Notes under the pieces: generated by a model
What the model saw: only the letters and a program-made list of their open reading frames with translations
The model's database searches: none
Told to the model about the DNA's origin: nothing
Program-made: the position numbers and the translations under genes
IMG/VR virus record: IMGVR_UViG_3300036985_004801
Span: 1 to 54,321 of that record
From: a virus
Reading direction: 5' to 3' (one strand)
Length of the DNA stretch: 54,321 bases
Part shown: positions 13,676-23,572 of the stretch, piece by piece
Layout: each line of letters starts with the position of its first letter
Position numbering within the stretch: position 1 is the stretch's first letter

Positions 13676-14515
13676 ATGGCAATTAAATTTTATGCAGAAG
13701 ATCATAAGTATATCAGTATTGATGAAAGAGATCCTATTGATTGGATAAGTGTAACAAGACTAATCCATTATTTTAAAATTCCTTTTGATAAAAAACTACA
13801 AGCAGAAAAATGTGCTACTGGTAAAAATCCTAAGTATAATAAAATGACTCCTCAAGAAATTATTGATCTTTGGGACAAGGAAAATAAAAGAGCTATTTCT
13901 GTAGGATCGTGGTATCATGATCAAAGAGAGAAAGATGTTCTTGCTTGTAATACAATTACCAGGAAAGGTAAAGAGTTAACTATAATTAATCCTTTGATGG
14001 AAGGTTTAGTAAAATTAGCTCCTGATCAACAATTAGTAGAGGGAATGTATCCTGAACACTTAGTTTATTTAAAATCTGTTGGAGTTTGTGGTCAGGGAGA
14101 TAGAATTGAGGTAATTGATGATATGATTGATGTATATGATTACAAAACAAATAAAGTAATTAATAAAGAAAGTTTTGTTGATTGGAGTGGTAATCGCAAA
14201 AAAATGACAGGACCTCTTGCACATTTAGATGAATGCAATTACAATGAATATGCTTTACAGTTAAGTACTTACATGTACATTATGCTAAAACATAATTTTA
14301 ATTTGAAGCCAGGTAAAATACAATTAGATCATATAGAATTTGAGATAGATAGTTTAGATAAAAATGGTTATCCAATTATTGCTACAGATGCTAAAGGAGA
14401 TCCTCTAGTTAAAAAGGTTATTCCTTATGAGTTACCATATATGAAAAAAGAAGTTATTGCAATGTTTAAGTATGTACAAGAAAATAGAGAAAAAATATTA
14501 AATCATGGCAATTAA
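13676..14515 (+). CDS. PD-(D/E)XK superfamily nuclease
   Basis: The 279-aa protein shows GQGDRIEVIDD (residues 139-149), then DVYDYKTNK (152-160) with the Asp-x-Lys core D155/K157, and a downstream QLSTYMYIM helix. This is the Cas4/RecB-like 'G.D......DyKT.....Q...Y' arrangement. An upstream His-containing helix (SVGSWYHDQRE) may complete the site, as in RecB-type nucleases. It probably processes DNA ends during recombination or packaging. It overlaps the next gene by 11 nt. The family is established in crAss-like phages. Confidence 0.75.
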   Translation: MAIKFYAEDHKYISIDERDPIDWISVTRLIHYFKIPFDKKLQAEKCATGKNPKYNKMTPQEIIDLWDKENKRAISVGSWYHDQREKDVLACNTITRKGKELTIINPLMEGLVKLAPDQQLVEGMYPEHLVYLKSVGVCGQGDRIEVIDDMIDVYDYKTNKVINKESFVDWSGNRKKMTGPLAHLDECNYNEYALQLSTYMYIMLKHNFNLKPGKIQLDHIEFEIDSLDKNGYPIIATDAKGDPLVKKVIPYELPYMKKEVIAMFKYVQENREKILNHGN

Positions 14516-15017
14516 ACTATTTGATACAGTAAATGGAAAAGTTGTGGCAACTGAACATTGTCATACTATTCCATTTCTAAGAAGAATAATGGAAGAGTAC
14601 CCTGACAACCATATTCATATTTATGCATATCTTTTTTATATGTCTTGCAGAAGTTCTGAAAATCCATATTTTAATAGACCACAGGAGGAAGTACAAGATG
14701 AGATCTTACAAGATTTAGAAGTAACTTTTGATCCTGAGGATAGATTAATTAGAATGGGGGTTGATAGATGTAAAGCAATGTATGAAACACCAACCTTGCG
14801 TGCTTACAATGGTATTGCAAACATGCTAGAAAAGCTTGCTTTCTATATGGAAACACAAACTATTACTGATGGTAGAGATGGTAATATAACTGCTATTATT
14901 AGTGCAGCTAAAAACTTTGATTCAATAAGAAAATCATTCAAAGGAGTTGCCAAAGATCTTGAAGAAGAACAATCTTCTAGAGCTAGGGGAGGTCAAAAAC
15001 TAAGTTACGATGATTAA
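14505..15017 (+). CDS. Hypothetical protein, candidate small terminase subunit
   Basis: A 170-aa mostly helical product directly upstream of, and overlapping by 8 nt, the large terminase gene, which is the usual place of TerS. Helical regions flank LRAYNGIANMLEKLAFYMET, and a charged tail (KDLEEEQSSRARGGQKLSYD) could contact TerL. No HTH is obvious in the N-terminus, so the assignment rests on position, size and helical content. Confidence 0.4.
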   Translation: MAIKLFDTVNGKVVATEHCHTIPFLRRIMEEYPDNHIHIYAYLFYMSCRSSENPYFNRPQEEVQDEILQDLEVTFDPEDRLIRMGVDRCKAMYETPTLRAYNGIANMLEKLAFYMETQTITDGRDGNITAIISAAKNFDSIRKSFKGVAKDLEEEQSSRARGGQKLSYDD

Positions 15018-17235
15018 AGATAATCTAGGAGAACCGCATGAAGATCTGCCCTTATGGGATAATGGAGTTTGGACTACATATAGTTTTGATACAAGGGAAA
15101 TTATGGCTGATACTTTAGAAGCTGATTATTTTAAAGAACCTGGTCTATATGAGTTTGATGAAATTATTGAAGAGTTTCAGAAGCAAGGATTAAAATTTAA
15201 AAAAGATGGTTATTTCTGTGATGCTGCTGATGGTACTAAAGATTATATAACTTACTGGGAATCTGAAAAACAAAAATCAAGAAAAGGAGTTTTATTTTGG
15301 AAAGGTGATAAAAAGTTTTATTTGCCAAGAGATTATTATTTTTGGATCAACTTTTTACCAATTATAGATAAAGTAAAAAAGAAAACAGATTTTCCTGATA
15401 TTCATGATTCACAATATCATATGGCTTTGTATGAAGCTATTGGTGAATTAAAATATTTGCATGGTGTAATACTTAAAAAGCGTCAGTTTGGATCTTCATT
15501 TTTTCATGGAGCAAAACTTGTAAATATTTTATGGTTTGAATATGGCCCAGTATTAAAAATTGGTTCATCCTTAAGTGCTTATGTTACAGGTGTAAATGGT
15601 ACTTGGAAAATGATCAATGAATACAAAAACTTTCTAAATCAACATACAGCATGGTACAGACCTATGAATCCAAGTGGTGTTGGTGAGTGGCAGCAAAAGA
15701 TTGAGTATGTAGAGAATGGTAGAAAAACTGAAAGAGGAAGAAAAGGTGTACTACAAGCATTATCATTTGAACAATCAGATACAGCAGGGGTAGGGGGTTT
15801 ATGTACTCTATTCTTTTATGAGGAAGCAGGTATTGCTAAATCAATGGATAAAACTTATGAGTTTATGTTGCCTGCACTACAAGCTGGTGAAATTACAACT
15901 GGTTACTTTATTGCTTCAGGTACTGTAGGAGATTTAAAACAATGTGAACCTTTGCGCAAGTTTATGTATAAAGCAAAAGTAAATGGTTTTTATGAAATCC
16001 CTAATAGGTTTTCAGATTCAGAAGGTACAGTTCTTAATACAGGTTTGTTTGTTCCTGAACAATGGTCCATGCTTCCATACATAGATAAGTATGGTAATTC
16101 ATTAGCTGAAGAAGCATTAGCATCTTTACTTGAATTAAAAAAACAATGGAAGAAGGATTTAGATCCTGAAACTTATCAAATTAGAGTATCTCAGCGACCA
16201 TCAAATATGAAGGAAGCATTTGATTACAGAGGTGAAAGTTTGTTTCCACTTGAACTAGTAAAATCACATAAAAGAGATATTGAAGAAGGTGACTACCCAT
16301 ATAAATGTTATAACTTATCCTATGATAATACAGGATCAATTATTGCAGCAGTTACCAACAAAAAACCAATATTACAATTCCCTACAGATAAAACAGCAGA
16401 AGATAAATCAGGAGCTATTCAAGTATGGGAAGAACCAGATGAGGAAAAAGATTTTTGTACAACTTACTATGCAGCAGTCGATCCAGTATCTGAAGGTAAA
16501 ACTGTAACTTCAGATTCTTTATGTTCAATCCATGTTTATAAAAATCCTATTCAAATACAAAGGGTAAAAGAGAATGGAACTGTTGAAACATTTATTGAAG
16601 GAGATAAAATAGTTGCTTCTTGGTGTGGTAGATATGATGATATCAATAAAACACATGAAAGATTAGAATTAATAATTGAATGGTATCAAGCATGGACTGT
16701 TGTAGAGAACAACGTGCCATTGTTTATTCAATATATGCAATTTAAGAGAAAGCAAAAGTATTTAGTTCCATCTACACAGATTGTCTTTTCTAAAGAAATT
16801 CAAGCTTCCAAAACTCAATTCCAACAATATGGTTGGAGGAATGTTTCAACAATATTTAAAACTGTGATGCTGAATTACTTAATTGAGTACCTTAGAGAGG
16901 AACTTGATGAAGAAATTGGAGATGATGGTAAGGTATATAAGAAGCATTATGGTATCTCAAGAATACCTGATTACATGTGTATGATTGAGATGGAACACTA
17001 TCGCCCAGGAGTCAATGTGGATAGAATTGTATCTCTTGCTTCTCTAATTACTTTTGTAAGAATACAAGAAGCTAGCAGAGGTTTAAAGAAAAGAGTTGAA
17101 TATGATAATGAAGAATATTTGGATAAGTCAGAAAATTTGTATAAATTAAGTAAGAGTCCCTATAGACACATGGGAGCAAATAGTGAATCTTTGAGTATGA
17201 AAAAACCAAGGAATCCATTTAAAAATTTTAAATAA
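15010..17235 (+). CDS. terL: Terminase large subunit (TerL)
   Basis: The 741-aa protein has the ATPase-nuclease architecture of TerL. A Walker-A-like region KRQFGSSFFHGAKL lies near residues 155-170. A hydrophobic strand with acidic residues, LCTLFFYEEAG, lies near 265-276 (Walker B and catalytic Glu). The RNase H-like nuclease begins with YYAAVDPVSEG near 485-496, where the Asp binds metal. A further acidic stretch lies in the C-terminal part. It cuts and pumps concatemeric DNA into the prohead through the portal encoded at 17405. Length and context fit crAss-like phages. Confidence 0.88.
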   Translation: MIKDNLGEPHEDLPLWDNGVWTTYSFDTREIMADTLEADYFKEPGLYEFDEIIEEFQKQGLKFKKDGYFCDAADGTKDYITYWESEKQKSRKGVLFWKGDKKFYLPRDYYFWINFLPIIDKVKKKTDFPDIHDSQYHMALYEAIGELKYLHGVILKKRQFGSSFFHGAKLVNILWFEYGPVLKIGSSLSAYVTGVNGTWKMINEYKNFLNQHTAWYRPMNPSGVGEWQQKIEYVENGRKTERGRKGVLQALSFEQSDTAGVGGLCTLFFYEEAGIAKSMDKTYEFMLPALQAGEITTGYFIASGTVGDLKQCEPLRKFMYKAKVNGFYEIPNRFSDSEGTVLNTGLFVPEQWSMLPYIDKYGNSLAEEALASLLELKKQWKKDLDPETYQIRVSQRPSNMKEAFDYRGESLFPLELVKSHKRDIEEGDYPYKCYNLSYDNTGSIIAAVTNKKPILQFPTDKTAEDKSGAIQVWEEPDEEKDFCTTYYAAVDPVSEGKTVTSDSLCSIHVYKNPIQIQRVKENGTVETFIEGDKIVASWCGRYDDINKTHERLELIIEWYQAWTVVENNVPLFIQYMQFKRKQKYLVPSTQIVFSKEIQASKTQFQQYGWRNVSTIFKTVMLNYLIEYLREELDEEIGDDGKVYKKHYGISRIPDYMCMIEMEHYRPGVNVDRIVSLASLITFVRIQEASRGLKKRVEYDNEEYLDKSENLYKLSKSPYRHMGANSESLSMKKPRNPFKNFK

Positions 17236-17405
17236 TGGAAGAAGAAAAAGTATTTACTTTAAAACAACATTTAGAAGCAATTGCTCTTGCTTATGTAACT
17301 GGTAAAACTAAGGTTGCTGTAAAAGAAAAAGAAAATATGATTGAACATATGAAAGTTAGTTCTACTAACTGGGCAAAAATTTTGATTAATAAAACTGAAG
17401 ACTGA
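17235..17405 (+). CDS. Small helical protein between terL and portal (56 aa)
   Basis: A complete frame from ATG (sharing the last A of the terL stop) to a TGA whose A begins the portal ATG, so it is coupled at both ends. The product is helical and Lys/Glu-rich (KQHLEAIALAYVTGKTKVAV) with no recognised domain. The perfect one-base overlaps on both sides strongly support a real gene. Confidence 0.7.
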   Translation: MEEEKVFTLKQHLEAIALAYVTGKTKVAVKEKENMIEHMKVSSTNWAKILINKTED

Positions 17406-20140
17406 TGGAAGTATTAAATGCAATGGATTTCAAAAAGGGTAAGAAAACCAAAAAAAATAGATTTGGTGTTTTTACTCAACCTATTCAATTCATTCCTGCT
17501 GAGGAAAAAGATGATGACTGGTCAAAACATAATTTAGATTGGTTAGAGTGGCAAGGCATTAAACAGATTATGTCTAAGGCAAGACGTATAATGAAGAATT
17601 ATAAGTTAGCTAAAGGTACTATTGATAAAAGTGATTATCTTCCTGATGTTGAAAATGATATGACAGAAATGTTAGAAGTTTTAACTGAGGGTAACAATGA
17701 AGCATTAGAATTAAAATTTTATCCATTAATTCCAAATATCATTAATACAATGGTATCTGAATTTGCAAAAAGAAATACTAAGATAGACTATAGAGCTATT
17801 GATGAGTATTCTTATAATGAGATAATGGATAAAAAAACTGAAGAGATTGGTAGAGTCTTATTAGAAGATGCTCAACAAAAACTTGTAGTTAAAATGGTAG
17901 AGATGGGAATGGATCCTAATTCTCCTGAAGCACAAGAGCAACTTAATCCTGAAGCTTTAAAAAGATTACCAGAGATAGAAGAGTTTTATACAAAAAAATA
18001 TGAAACCCTTGCTGAAAGATGGGCTGTTAAACAACATGCTATTGATGTAAACCGTTTCAGAATGGATGAAATGGAAGAACTAGCATTTAGAGATTCACTA
18101 ATTACAGATAGTGAGTTTTGGCATTTTAAAATGTTAGAAGATGATTATGATATTCAATTATTAAATCCTGCACTTACATTCTACCATAAATCTCCTAATG
18201 TACATTATATCTCACAAGGCAATTGGGCTGGTTGGGTAGACATGCTTACAATATCTGATGTAGTAGATAAGTATGGGTATTTAATGACAGCAGAACAACT
18301 TGAATCACTTGAGCTATTGCATCCTGCTAGATCAGCTAGATATATGATTGATGGTATTCCTAATGATGGATCTCTTTACGATACAGATGAAAGTGTAGAA
18401 TCAAATAGAAGAGTTGGTGTAGATATGAAGCGTCATCTTTCTTTTATAGAAAATGCTCATGATCCTCATGATATTGTATCTTATATTATTGGACAAAGTG
18501 AACATGCTGGTAATTTACATACTGTTGAGTTATTAAGAGTTTCAACTTCTTATTGGAAAACACAAAGAAAAATTGGTAATCTTACTAAGATAGATGAAAA
18601 TGGAGCAGTAATAACTGAGATCGTTGATGAAAATTATCTTTTAACTTCTAAACCAATTTACAATAAAGTATTTGAAAAGAAAGAAACTGCTGATAACTTA
18701 GTCTTTGGAGATCATATTGATTGGTTCTGGATTAATCAAACTTGGGGTGGTGTAAAGATTGGAAACAACAGAACTATCTTTAATACAGAAACTGATTCTG
18801 ATTTTGAACCTATTTATTTGGGTATTGACAGAACTAAACCTGGACCACTTAGATTTCAATTCAAAGGAGATAAAACTATGTATGGGTGTAAACTTCCTAT
18901 AGAAGGTAAAGTATTCTCAGATAGAAATACTAAGTCTACATCACTAGTTGATTTAATGAAACCTGCACAGATAGGATTTAACATGTGTAATAATCAAATA
19001 GCAGATATATTAGTAGATGAACTAGGTTCAGTAATTGTACTTGATCAAAATGCTATTCCTAAACATTCTATGGGTGAAGACTGGGGTAAAAACAATTTAG
19101 CTAAAGCTTATGTAGCAATGAAAGATTTTTCTATGCTTCCATTAGATCCTTCTATAGCTAATACTGAAAGTGCTACCAACTTCCAACACTATCAAGTTCT
19201 AAACATGGAACAATCAAATAGATTGATGTCTAGGATTCAATTAGCTAATTACTTTAAACAGCAATGTATGGAAGTAGTTGGTTTAAACCCTCAGCGTATG
19301 GGCCAACAACTTGGACAAACTAATACAGCTACAGGAGTTGAACAAGCAATGGCTGGATCTTATGCACAAACTGAAACTTATTTTATTCAACACTCAGATC
19401 ATTTGATGCCAAGAGTTCATGCAATGAGAACAGACCTTGCTCAATATTATCATTCAAATAATCCATCTACTAGATTGCAAGGTATGATTTCACCAGATGA
19501 AAGAACAAACTTTGAAATCAATGGTACTGATTTATTACTTGTTGACTTAAATGTTTTTTGTCAAACTAATGCTAATAATAGACAGTTGCTAGAACAATTG
19601 AAACAAGTGTTCATGTCTAACAATACTACTGGAGCATCAGTTTATGACTTAGGTAAGTTAATGCAATCAGACTCTCTTGGAACTATTAACATGGCTCTTA
19701 GATCAATTGAAGATAAATCTGAAGAAAGAAGAAAAGAAGAAATGCAATCTCAACAAAAACAACAAGAGGCTGCAATTCAGGCATCTAAAGATGAAAAACA
19801 AATGGAGTTTGATCATGAGTCAAGAGAAAAAGAAAAAGATCGTAGATCTAGATTACTTGAAGCAGAGATTAAAGCAGCTGGTTATGGTGCTCAACAAGAT
19901 ATTAATGAAAATAAAGTTTCTGATTTCACAGACTCTTTAAAAGATGTTAAACAATCTGAGCAATATGCTGATACTATGAACTTTAATCAAACTAAAGAGT
20001 CTAATAAACAGGATATTCATCAACAAAGATTAGACTTAGATAGAGAAAAGATGATGAATGAAACAAGGAATAAACAACTTGAGTTAGCCATTGCAAGAGA
20101 AAATAAAAACAAGTTTGATACTAAAAAACCTAATAAGTAA
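17405..20140 (+). CDS. Portal protein
   Basis: The 911-aa product follows terL closely, as portals do. It begins with a basic region and has helical and beta parts (NIINTMVSEFAKRNTKIDYR near residue 115; FWHFKMLEDDYDIQLLNP near 240). The C-terminal ~200 residues form a long charged coiled coil with Gln/Lys/Glu repeats, corresponding to a barrel/crown extension. Size and features fit the ~800-900-aa portals of crAss-like phages. Twelve copies would form the DNA channel at the head vertex. A run of Gln-rich sequence (QSQQKQQEAAIQ) lies near residue 785. Confidence 0.8.
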   Translation: MEVLNAMDFKKGKKTKKNRFGVFTQPIQFIPAEEKDDDWSKHNLDWLEWQGIKQIMSKARRIMKNYKLAKGTIDKSDYLPDVENDMTEMLEVLTEGNNEALELKFYPLIPNIINTMVSEFAKRNTKIDYRAIDEYSYNEIMDKKTEEIGRVLLEDAQQKLVVKMVEMGMDPNSPEAQEQLNPEALKRLPEIEEFYTKKYETLAERWAVKQHAIDVNRFRMDEMEELAFRDSLITDSEFWHFKMLEDDYDIQLLNPALTFYHKSPNVHYISQGNWAGWVDMLTISDVVDKYGYLMTAEQLESLELLHPARSARYMIDGIPNDGSLYDTDESVESNRRVGVDMKRHLSFIENAHDPHDIVSYIIGQSEHAGNLHTVELLRVSTSYWKTQRKIGNLTKIDENGAVITEIVDENYLLTSKPIYNKVFEKKETADNLVFGDHIDWFWINQTWGGVKIGNNRTIFNTETDSDFEPIYLGIDRTKPGPLRFQFKGDKTMYGCKLPIEGKVFSDRNTKSTSLVDLMKPAQIGFNMCNNQIADILVDELGSVIVLDQNAIPKHSMGEDWGKNNLAKAYVAMKDFSMLPLDPSIANTESATNFQHYQVLNMEQSNRLMSRIQLANYFKQQCMEVVGLNPQRMGQQLGQTNTATGVEQAMAGSYAQTETYFIQHSDHLMPRVHAMRTDLAQYYHSNNPSTRLQGMISPDERTNFEINGTDLLLVDLNVFCQTNANNRQLLEQLKQVFMSNNTTGASVYDLGKLMQSDSLGTINMALRSIEDKSEERRKEEMQSQQKQQEAAIQASKDEKQMEFDHESREKEKDRRSRLLEAEIKAAGYGAQQDINENKVSDFTDSLKDVKQSEQYADTMNFNQTKESNKQDIHQQRLDLDREKMMNETRNKQLELAIARENKNKFDTKKPNK

Positions 20141-20222
20141 ATAATTTATACATTATAACTATAGTATAACAAAAAGTTTTTTTTAATCTAAAATAGTTAA
20201 ACAAATATTGTTTAGAATTGGA

Positions 20223-20230
20223 TAAATTTG
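20223..20230 (+). promoter_or_regulatory. Bacteroidota-type promoter for capsid block
   Basis: TAAATTTG fits TAnnTTTG. The TAGTTAAACA element seen before the promoter at 12049 lies upstream at 20194-20203, here 29 bp rather than 18 bp from the motif. The untranslated stretch 20141-20267 holds nothing else recognised. The first gene starts at 20268. Confidence 0.5.
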
Positions 20231-20267
20231 CTTATATTAAATACAGTCAGTACTAAAACCAATAATA

Positions 20268-21533
20268 ATGACAGAAGAAGAAAAAGCAGTTAATACTGCA
20301 AACAGTCCTACTACAGCGGTAGAGGAGATTGATTTTGATAATTTAGATGATCTATTAGGTATTCCTTCAGCAAGTTCTATTATAGTTGCTACAGAATCTA
20401 AGCCATCTGTTTTAAAGTCAAACAAGGTTGACATATCGTTTCTAGATGACATTGATGATAATGACACAGTAGCAGCACAAGACCCTGAAGTTGCTAAAGC
20501 AATGGTTGCCTCTATAGTAGATGCACCAGCAGACAACTTTGAGGAGGAGGAAGATCAAGTTAATAAAGGAGGAAGACCTAGATTAACTAAAGATGCTATG
20601 GTTGAAGCAACTACTAGACTAATTGAGAAAGGAGTTTTGCAACCATTTAATGATGGCAAAGCTTTAGCAGATTATACAGTAGATGATTTTGAAGAGTTGA
20701 TTCAATTAAATATTGATTCTCAAAATCAAGAAGTTGCTCAAAATGCACCAGTTGAGTTGTTTAAACAACTACCACAAGATGTGCAAGCAGTTGTTCATTA
20801 TGCTTTAAATAATGGACAAGACATGAAATCTCTTTTCTCTCAACTTGCTAAATCTCAAGAAACATTTGATTTAGATGTTTCTGTAGAAGCAGATCAAGAA
20901 AGTATTGCTAGACAATATTTAGATCTATCTGGGTTTGGAACAGTTGAAGAAATTGAGGATGAAGTAAATGTTCTTAAAGATCGTGGAGATCTAGCTAAAT
21001 ATGCTGAAAGGTATAAACCAAAGTTAGATGCAAGACAGGCTGATGTAATTGAAAAAAGATTGAAAGATCAACAAGCAGCTAAGAACAGAAAGATTGATAT
21101 GGAAAAGAAATATCATGATGTTGTATATAATACTTTAAATTCAAGTAGTTTAAATGGGATTCCATTAAATAACAAAATTCAAACAATGTTATATTATGGT
21201 TTAACTGATTCTACTAAATATCAAGATTCAAAAGGTAATGCTACTAATGCATTAGGATTTCTATTAGAACAACACCAATTTGGTGAAAATGCTAATCCTT
21301 CTTTAGTAGCTGAAGCTTTATGGTTGCTAGCTGATCCTGTTAATTACAGAAGTTCAGTAAAACAATTAGGTGCAAATGTTGCAAATTCTAATACTGTAAG
21401 ACAACTTAGAACTGAAGAAGCTTCTAGGAATAGTTCATCAACAGGAATAGGTGACACAAGTACAAGTGCTGCGAGAGTAACGAATAAAAGAGAGCCATTA
21501 AGAAGGCCAGGAAAATCTTTATTCTCCAGATAA
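20268..21533 (+). CDS. Putative scaffolding protein
   Basis: The 421-aa product lies immediately before the major capsid gene. The N-terminal third is strongly acidic and low in structure (EIDFDNLDDLLGI, VDISFLDDIDDNDTVA). The middle is helical, and the C-terminus is basic (NKREPLRRPGKSLFSR). An acidic helical body plus a basic capsid-binding tail is the classic scaffold layout. It probably guides MCP assembly and leaves or is degraded before packaging. No protease motif was recognised. Confidence 0.65.
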   Translation: MTEEEKAVNTANSPTTAVEEIDFDNLDDLLGIPSASSIIVATESKPSVLKSNKVDISFLDDIDDNDTVAAQDPEVAKAMVASIVDAPADNFEEEEDQVNKGGRPRLTKDAMVEATTRLIEKGVLQPFNDGKALADYTVDDFEELIQLNIDSQNQEVAQNAPVELFKQLPQDVQAVVHYALNNGQDMKSLFSQLAKSQETFDLDVSVEADQESIARQYLDLSGFGTVEEIEDEVNVLKDRGDLAKYAERYKPKLDARQADVIEKRLKDQQAAKNRKIDMEKKYHDVVYNTLNSSSLNGIPLNNKIQTMLYYGLTDSTKYQDSKGNATNALGFLLEQHQFGENANPSLVAEALWLLADPVNYRSSVKQLGANVANSNTVRQLRTEEASRNSSSTGIGDTSTSAARVTNKREPLRRPGKSLFSR

Positions 21534-21564
21534 ATTAGTGTAAATAATTAATAAATAAATAAAA

Positions 21565-23181
21565 ATGAGTACTCCAGTTTTAAATAATGGTATGTTCCTT
21601 CGGGACAACCATTACACAGCAAGCTCTCATGTGGATTCTTACCACTTGATGAATTTGATGAAAGATGCACAACCTGATGATTTGGGACCAATTGAACTTT
21701 GGGCACAAGTTAAAAAGTTGGAAATGCCTTTATATCAAATGTCTTCATTTAATGGTAAGAATGTTATTGAGGTAAATCACCCAAGAGGTGAATATAAATG
21801 GTCAACTCCAGTATCGGAAGAACTTCCTTTCATTATGGAAGATCTTGATCCAATGAATACTGCAAAAGGTATTGATGGAACACCATTTAAAATTAAATTG
21901 AACAAAAGAATTTTTGGTCATGGTGATATCATTACTTATGATAAATTTAATGGTAAAGAACTTTATATCACAGATGAGGACATCTTGGATATGGGAGATG
22001 GTTTCATCTACACAGTTTCTATGCCTAACAATGATTCTACAGGTACATTTGATAACCGTTTCTTGACTAACAATACATATTTCTTCAGAGTAGGTTCTGC
22101 TAGAGGTGAGTATGGTGAAAGATATTCTGATCTTTCTATGACTCACACAACTCGTGAGTTCTATAACTATGTTGGTAATGCTGATGCTCACGTTCACTAT
22201 TCTATCTCTTCTAAAGTTAAGTTGATGGAAAAAGGTGGTATGCAAGCTGATGGTTCAGTTCCTGTAACTGAAATCTGGAAAAACTTTGATACATCAATGG
22301 ATCCTTCAATCAATACATTGGAAGGAATGGTTGCTGCTAAAGGTCAAGGGTATGTGAAAAAAGCAATGGAAAATGGTAACTTAGTTCGTTCTTTCATTAC
22401 TAAATTAGAAGCTGCTCACCTTTCTAAAATTGCTTATGATATTGAAACTTACCTTATGTGGGGTAAAGGAGGTAGAATTAAACAAGATGGTCCAGATGAT
22501 TTAAGATTATCAGTAGGTTTGTGGAAACAATTAGATTTGTCTTACAAACATGTTTACAACAAATCTGATTTCAAATTAGATATCTTCCGTTCTGAAATTT
22601 TCAACTTCTTCAATGGTAAAGTTGATTTCCAAGGACCAGATCCTAAGAGAGAACTTATTGTTCAAACTGGAATGGGTGGAATGAGAATGATCAATGAAGC
22701 TATCAAACGTGATGCTTTTGCTTCAGGTCTTGTTATGAATGCTAAAGAATTAGAAGCAGTTAAAGGTTCAGGAATGGATTTATCTTATGGTTTCTCTTTT
22801 ACAGCGTACACAATTCCTTTCTTGGCTAATATCAAGTTTGTATTGAATCCTGCATTTGATAACTTACAAAACAATGAGATTGAAAACCCAATCATTGATG
22901 GTTTCCGTCTTTCTTCTTATTCTTTCATCATCTTTGATGTTACTGAAAATGGACAAGACAATATTAAATTATTGAAATGTGCTTGGAATAAAGAACTTGT
23001 TTGGAGATATGTTAATGGTTCTATGGATTATATGGGAAGAACTCAAGGGTTTGCTTCTACAGGTAACTTCAATGGATACCAAATCTACATGACGCAAGCA
23101 ATGCCTGCTATCAAAGTAGAAGATCCTACTAAAGTTTTAAAAATTGTTATGAGAAATCCAGTTACTGGAGGTTCATTATAA
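21565..23181 (+). CDS. Major capsid protein (crAss-like, HK97 fold inferred)
   Basis: The 538-aa protein follows the scaffold gene. It starts STPVLNNGMFLRDNHYTASS and contains RGEYGERYSDLSMTHTTREF and GFSFTAYTIPFLANIKFVLN, patterns I associate with crAss-like MCPs. The HK97 fold is inferred from family knowledge. The coding sequence uses more CGT, TTC and AAC codons than neighbouring genes, consistent with very high expression. It has its own terminator-like hairpin downstream. Several hundred copies would form the head shell. Confidence 0.82.
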   Translation: MSTPVLNNGMFLRDNHYTASSHVDSYHLMNLMKDAQPDDLGPIELWAQVKKLEMPLYQMSSFNGKNVIEVNHPRGEYKWSTPVSEELPFIMEDLDPMNTAKGIDGTPFKIKLNKRIFGHGDIITYDKFNGKELYITDEDILDMGDGFIYTVSMPNNDSTGTFDNRFLTNNTYFFRVGSARGEYGERYSDLSMTHTTREFYNYVGNADAHVHYSISSKVKLMEKGGMQADGSVPVTEIWKNFDTSMDPSINTLEGMVAAKGQGYVKKAMENGNLVRSFITKLEAAHLSKIAYDIETYLMWGKGGRIKQDGPDDLRLSVGLWKQLDLSYKHVYNKSDFKLDIFRSEIFNFFNGKVDFQGPDPKRELIVQTGMGGMRMINEAIKRDAFASGLVMNAKELEAVKGSGMDLSYGFSFTAYTIPFLANIKFVLNPAFDNLQNNEIENPIIDGFRLSSYSFIIFDVTENGQDNIKLLKCAWNKELVWRYVNGSMDYMGRTQGFASTGNFNGYQIYMTQAMPAIKVEDPTKVLKIVMRNPVTGGSL

Positions 23182-23197
23182 TATTTAATTTATTAAT

Positions 23198-23224
23198 AAA
23201 GGAGTTGGGAAACTGACTCCTTTT
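23198..23224 (+). terminator. Hairpin after MCP gene
   Basis: Stem AAAGGAGT (23198-23205) pairs with ACTCCTTT (23216-23223) across a 10-nt loop and is followed by only a short T-run. It could be a partial terminator or an mRNA-stabilising hairpin below the MCP gene. Confidence 0.55.
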
Positions 23225-23237
23225 AAACTTTATAATT

Positions 23238-23495
23238 ATGTCAACAATAAAAGTAGGTGTAAGTAGCCCAGATCCAATTCTAGCAAGATCTTCTTATTCT
23301 GAATCTGCAATAGCAAGAATTGCTCATATTAATGAAGCAGTTCGTTTGGTAAAAGCAGATGTAGATGCAGTTGGTGTTTTACCAGCTTCTACAAATCTCA
23401 CAGCAACAAGCGTTAATACTTTAAGAGCTGCAGTAGAAATTAGATTAGATGATATTGAATCAAAACTTAATGCTTTAATATTAGCATTATCATAA
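23238..23495 (+). CDS. Hypothetical small virion-region protein (85 aa)
   Basis: An Ala/Leu/Ser-rich, helical product (SAIARIAHINEAVRLVKADV, then VNTLRAAVEIRLDDIESKLN) with coiled-coil character. It lies between two hairpins, right after the MCP gene, which is a typical place for a head decoration or minor head protein. No family was recognised. Confidence 0.6.
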   Translation: MSTIKVGVSSPDPILARSSYSESAIARIAHINEAVRLVKADVDAVGVLPASTNLTATSVNTLRAAVEIRLDDIESKLNALILALS

Positions 23496-23503
23496 ATTTG
23501 ACT

Positions 23504-23533
23504 GGCAGTTTTAGAAATAGAACTGCCTTTTTT
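23504..23533 (+). terminator. Rho-independent terminator
   Basis: Stem GGCAGTT (23504-23510) pairs with AACTGCC (23521-23527), followed by six T (23528-23533). It ends the MCP transcription unit and abuts the next promoter. Confidence 0.8.
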
Positions 23534-23535
23534 AT

Positions 23536-23543
23536 TATATTTG
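23536..23543 (+). promoter_or_regulatory. Bacteroidota-type promoter (TATATTTG)
   Basis: TATATTTG directly after the terminator; TTTG at 23497-23500 lies too far upstream to be a confident -33 element. The next ATG is 30 nt downstream at 23573. Confidence 0.6.
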
Positions 23544-23572
23544 TCAGTCATTAAAATAAACCAACAATTAAA

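Noticed and set aside
21802-22245. 147-codon minus-strand frame opposite the MCP gene
   Set aside because: Shadow of the capsid gene; no start context and no recognisable domain.
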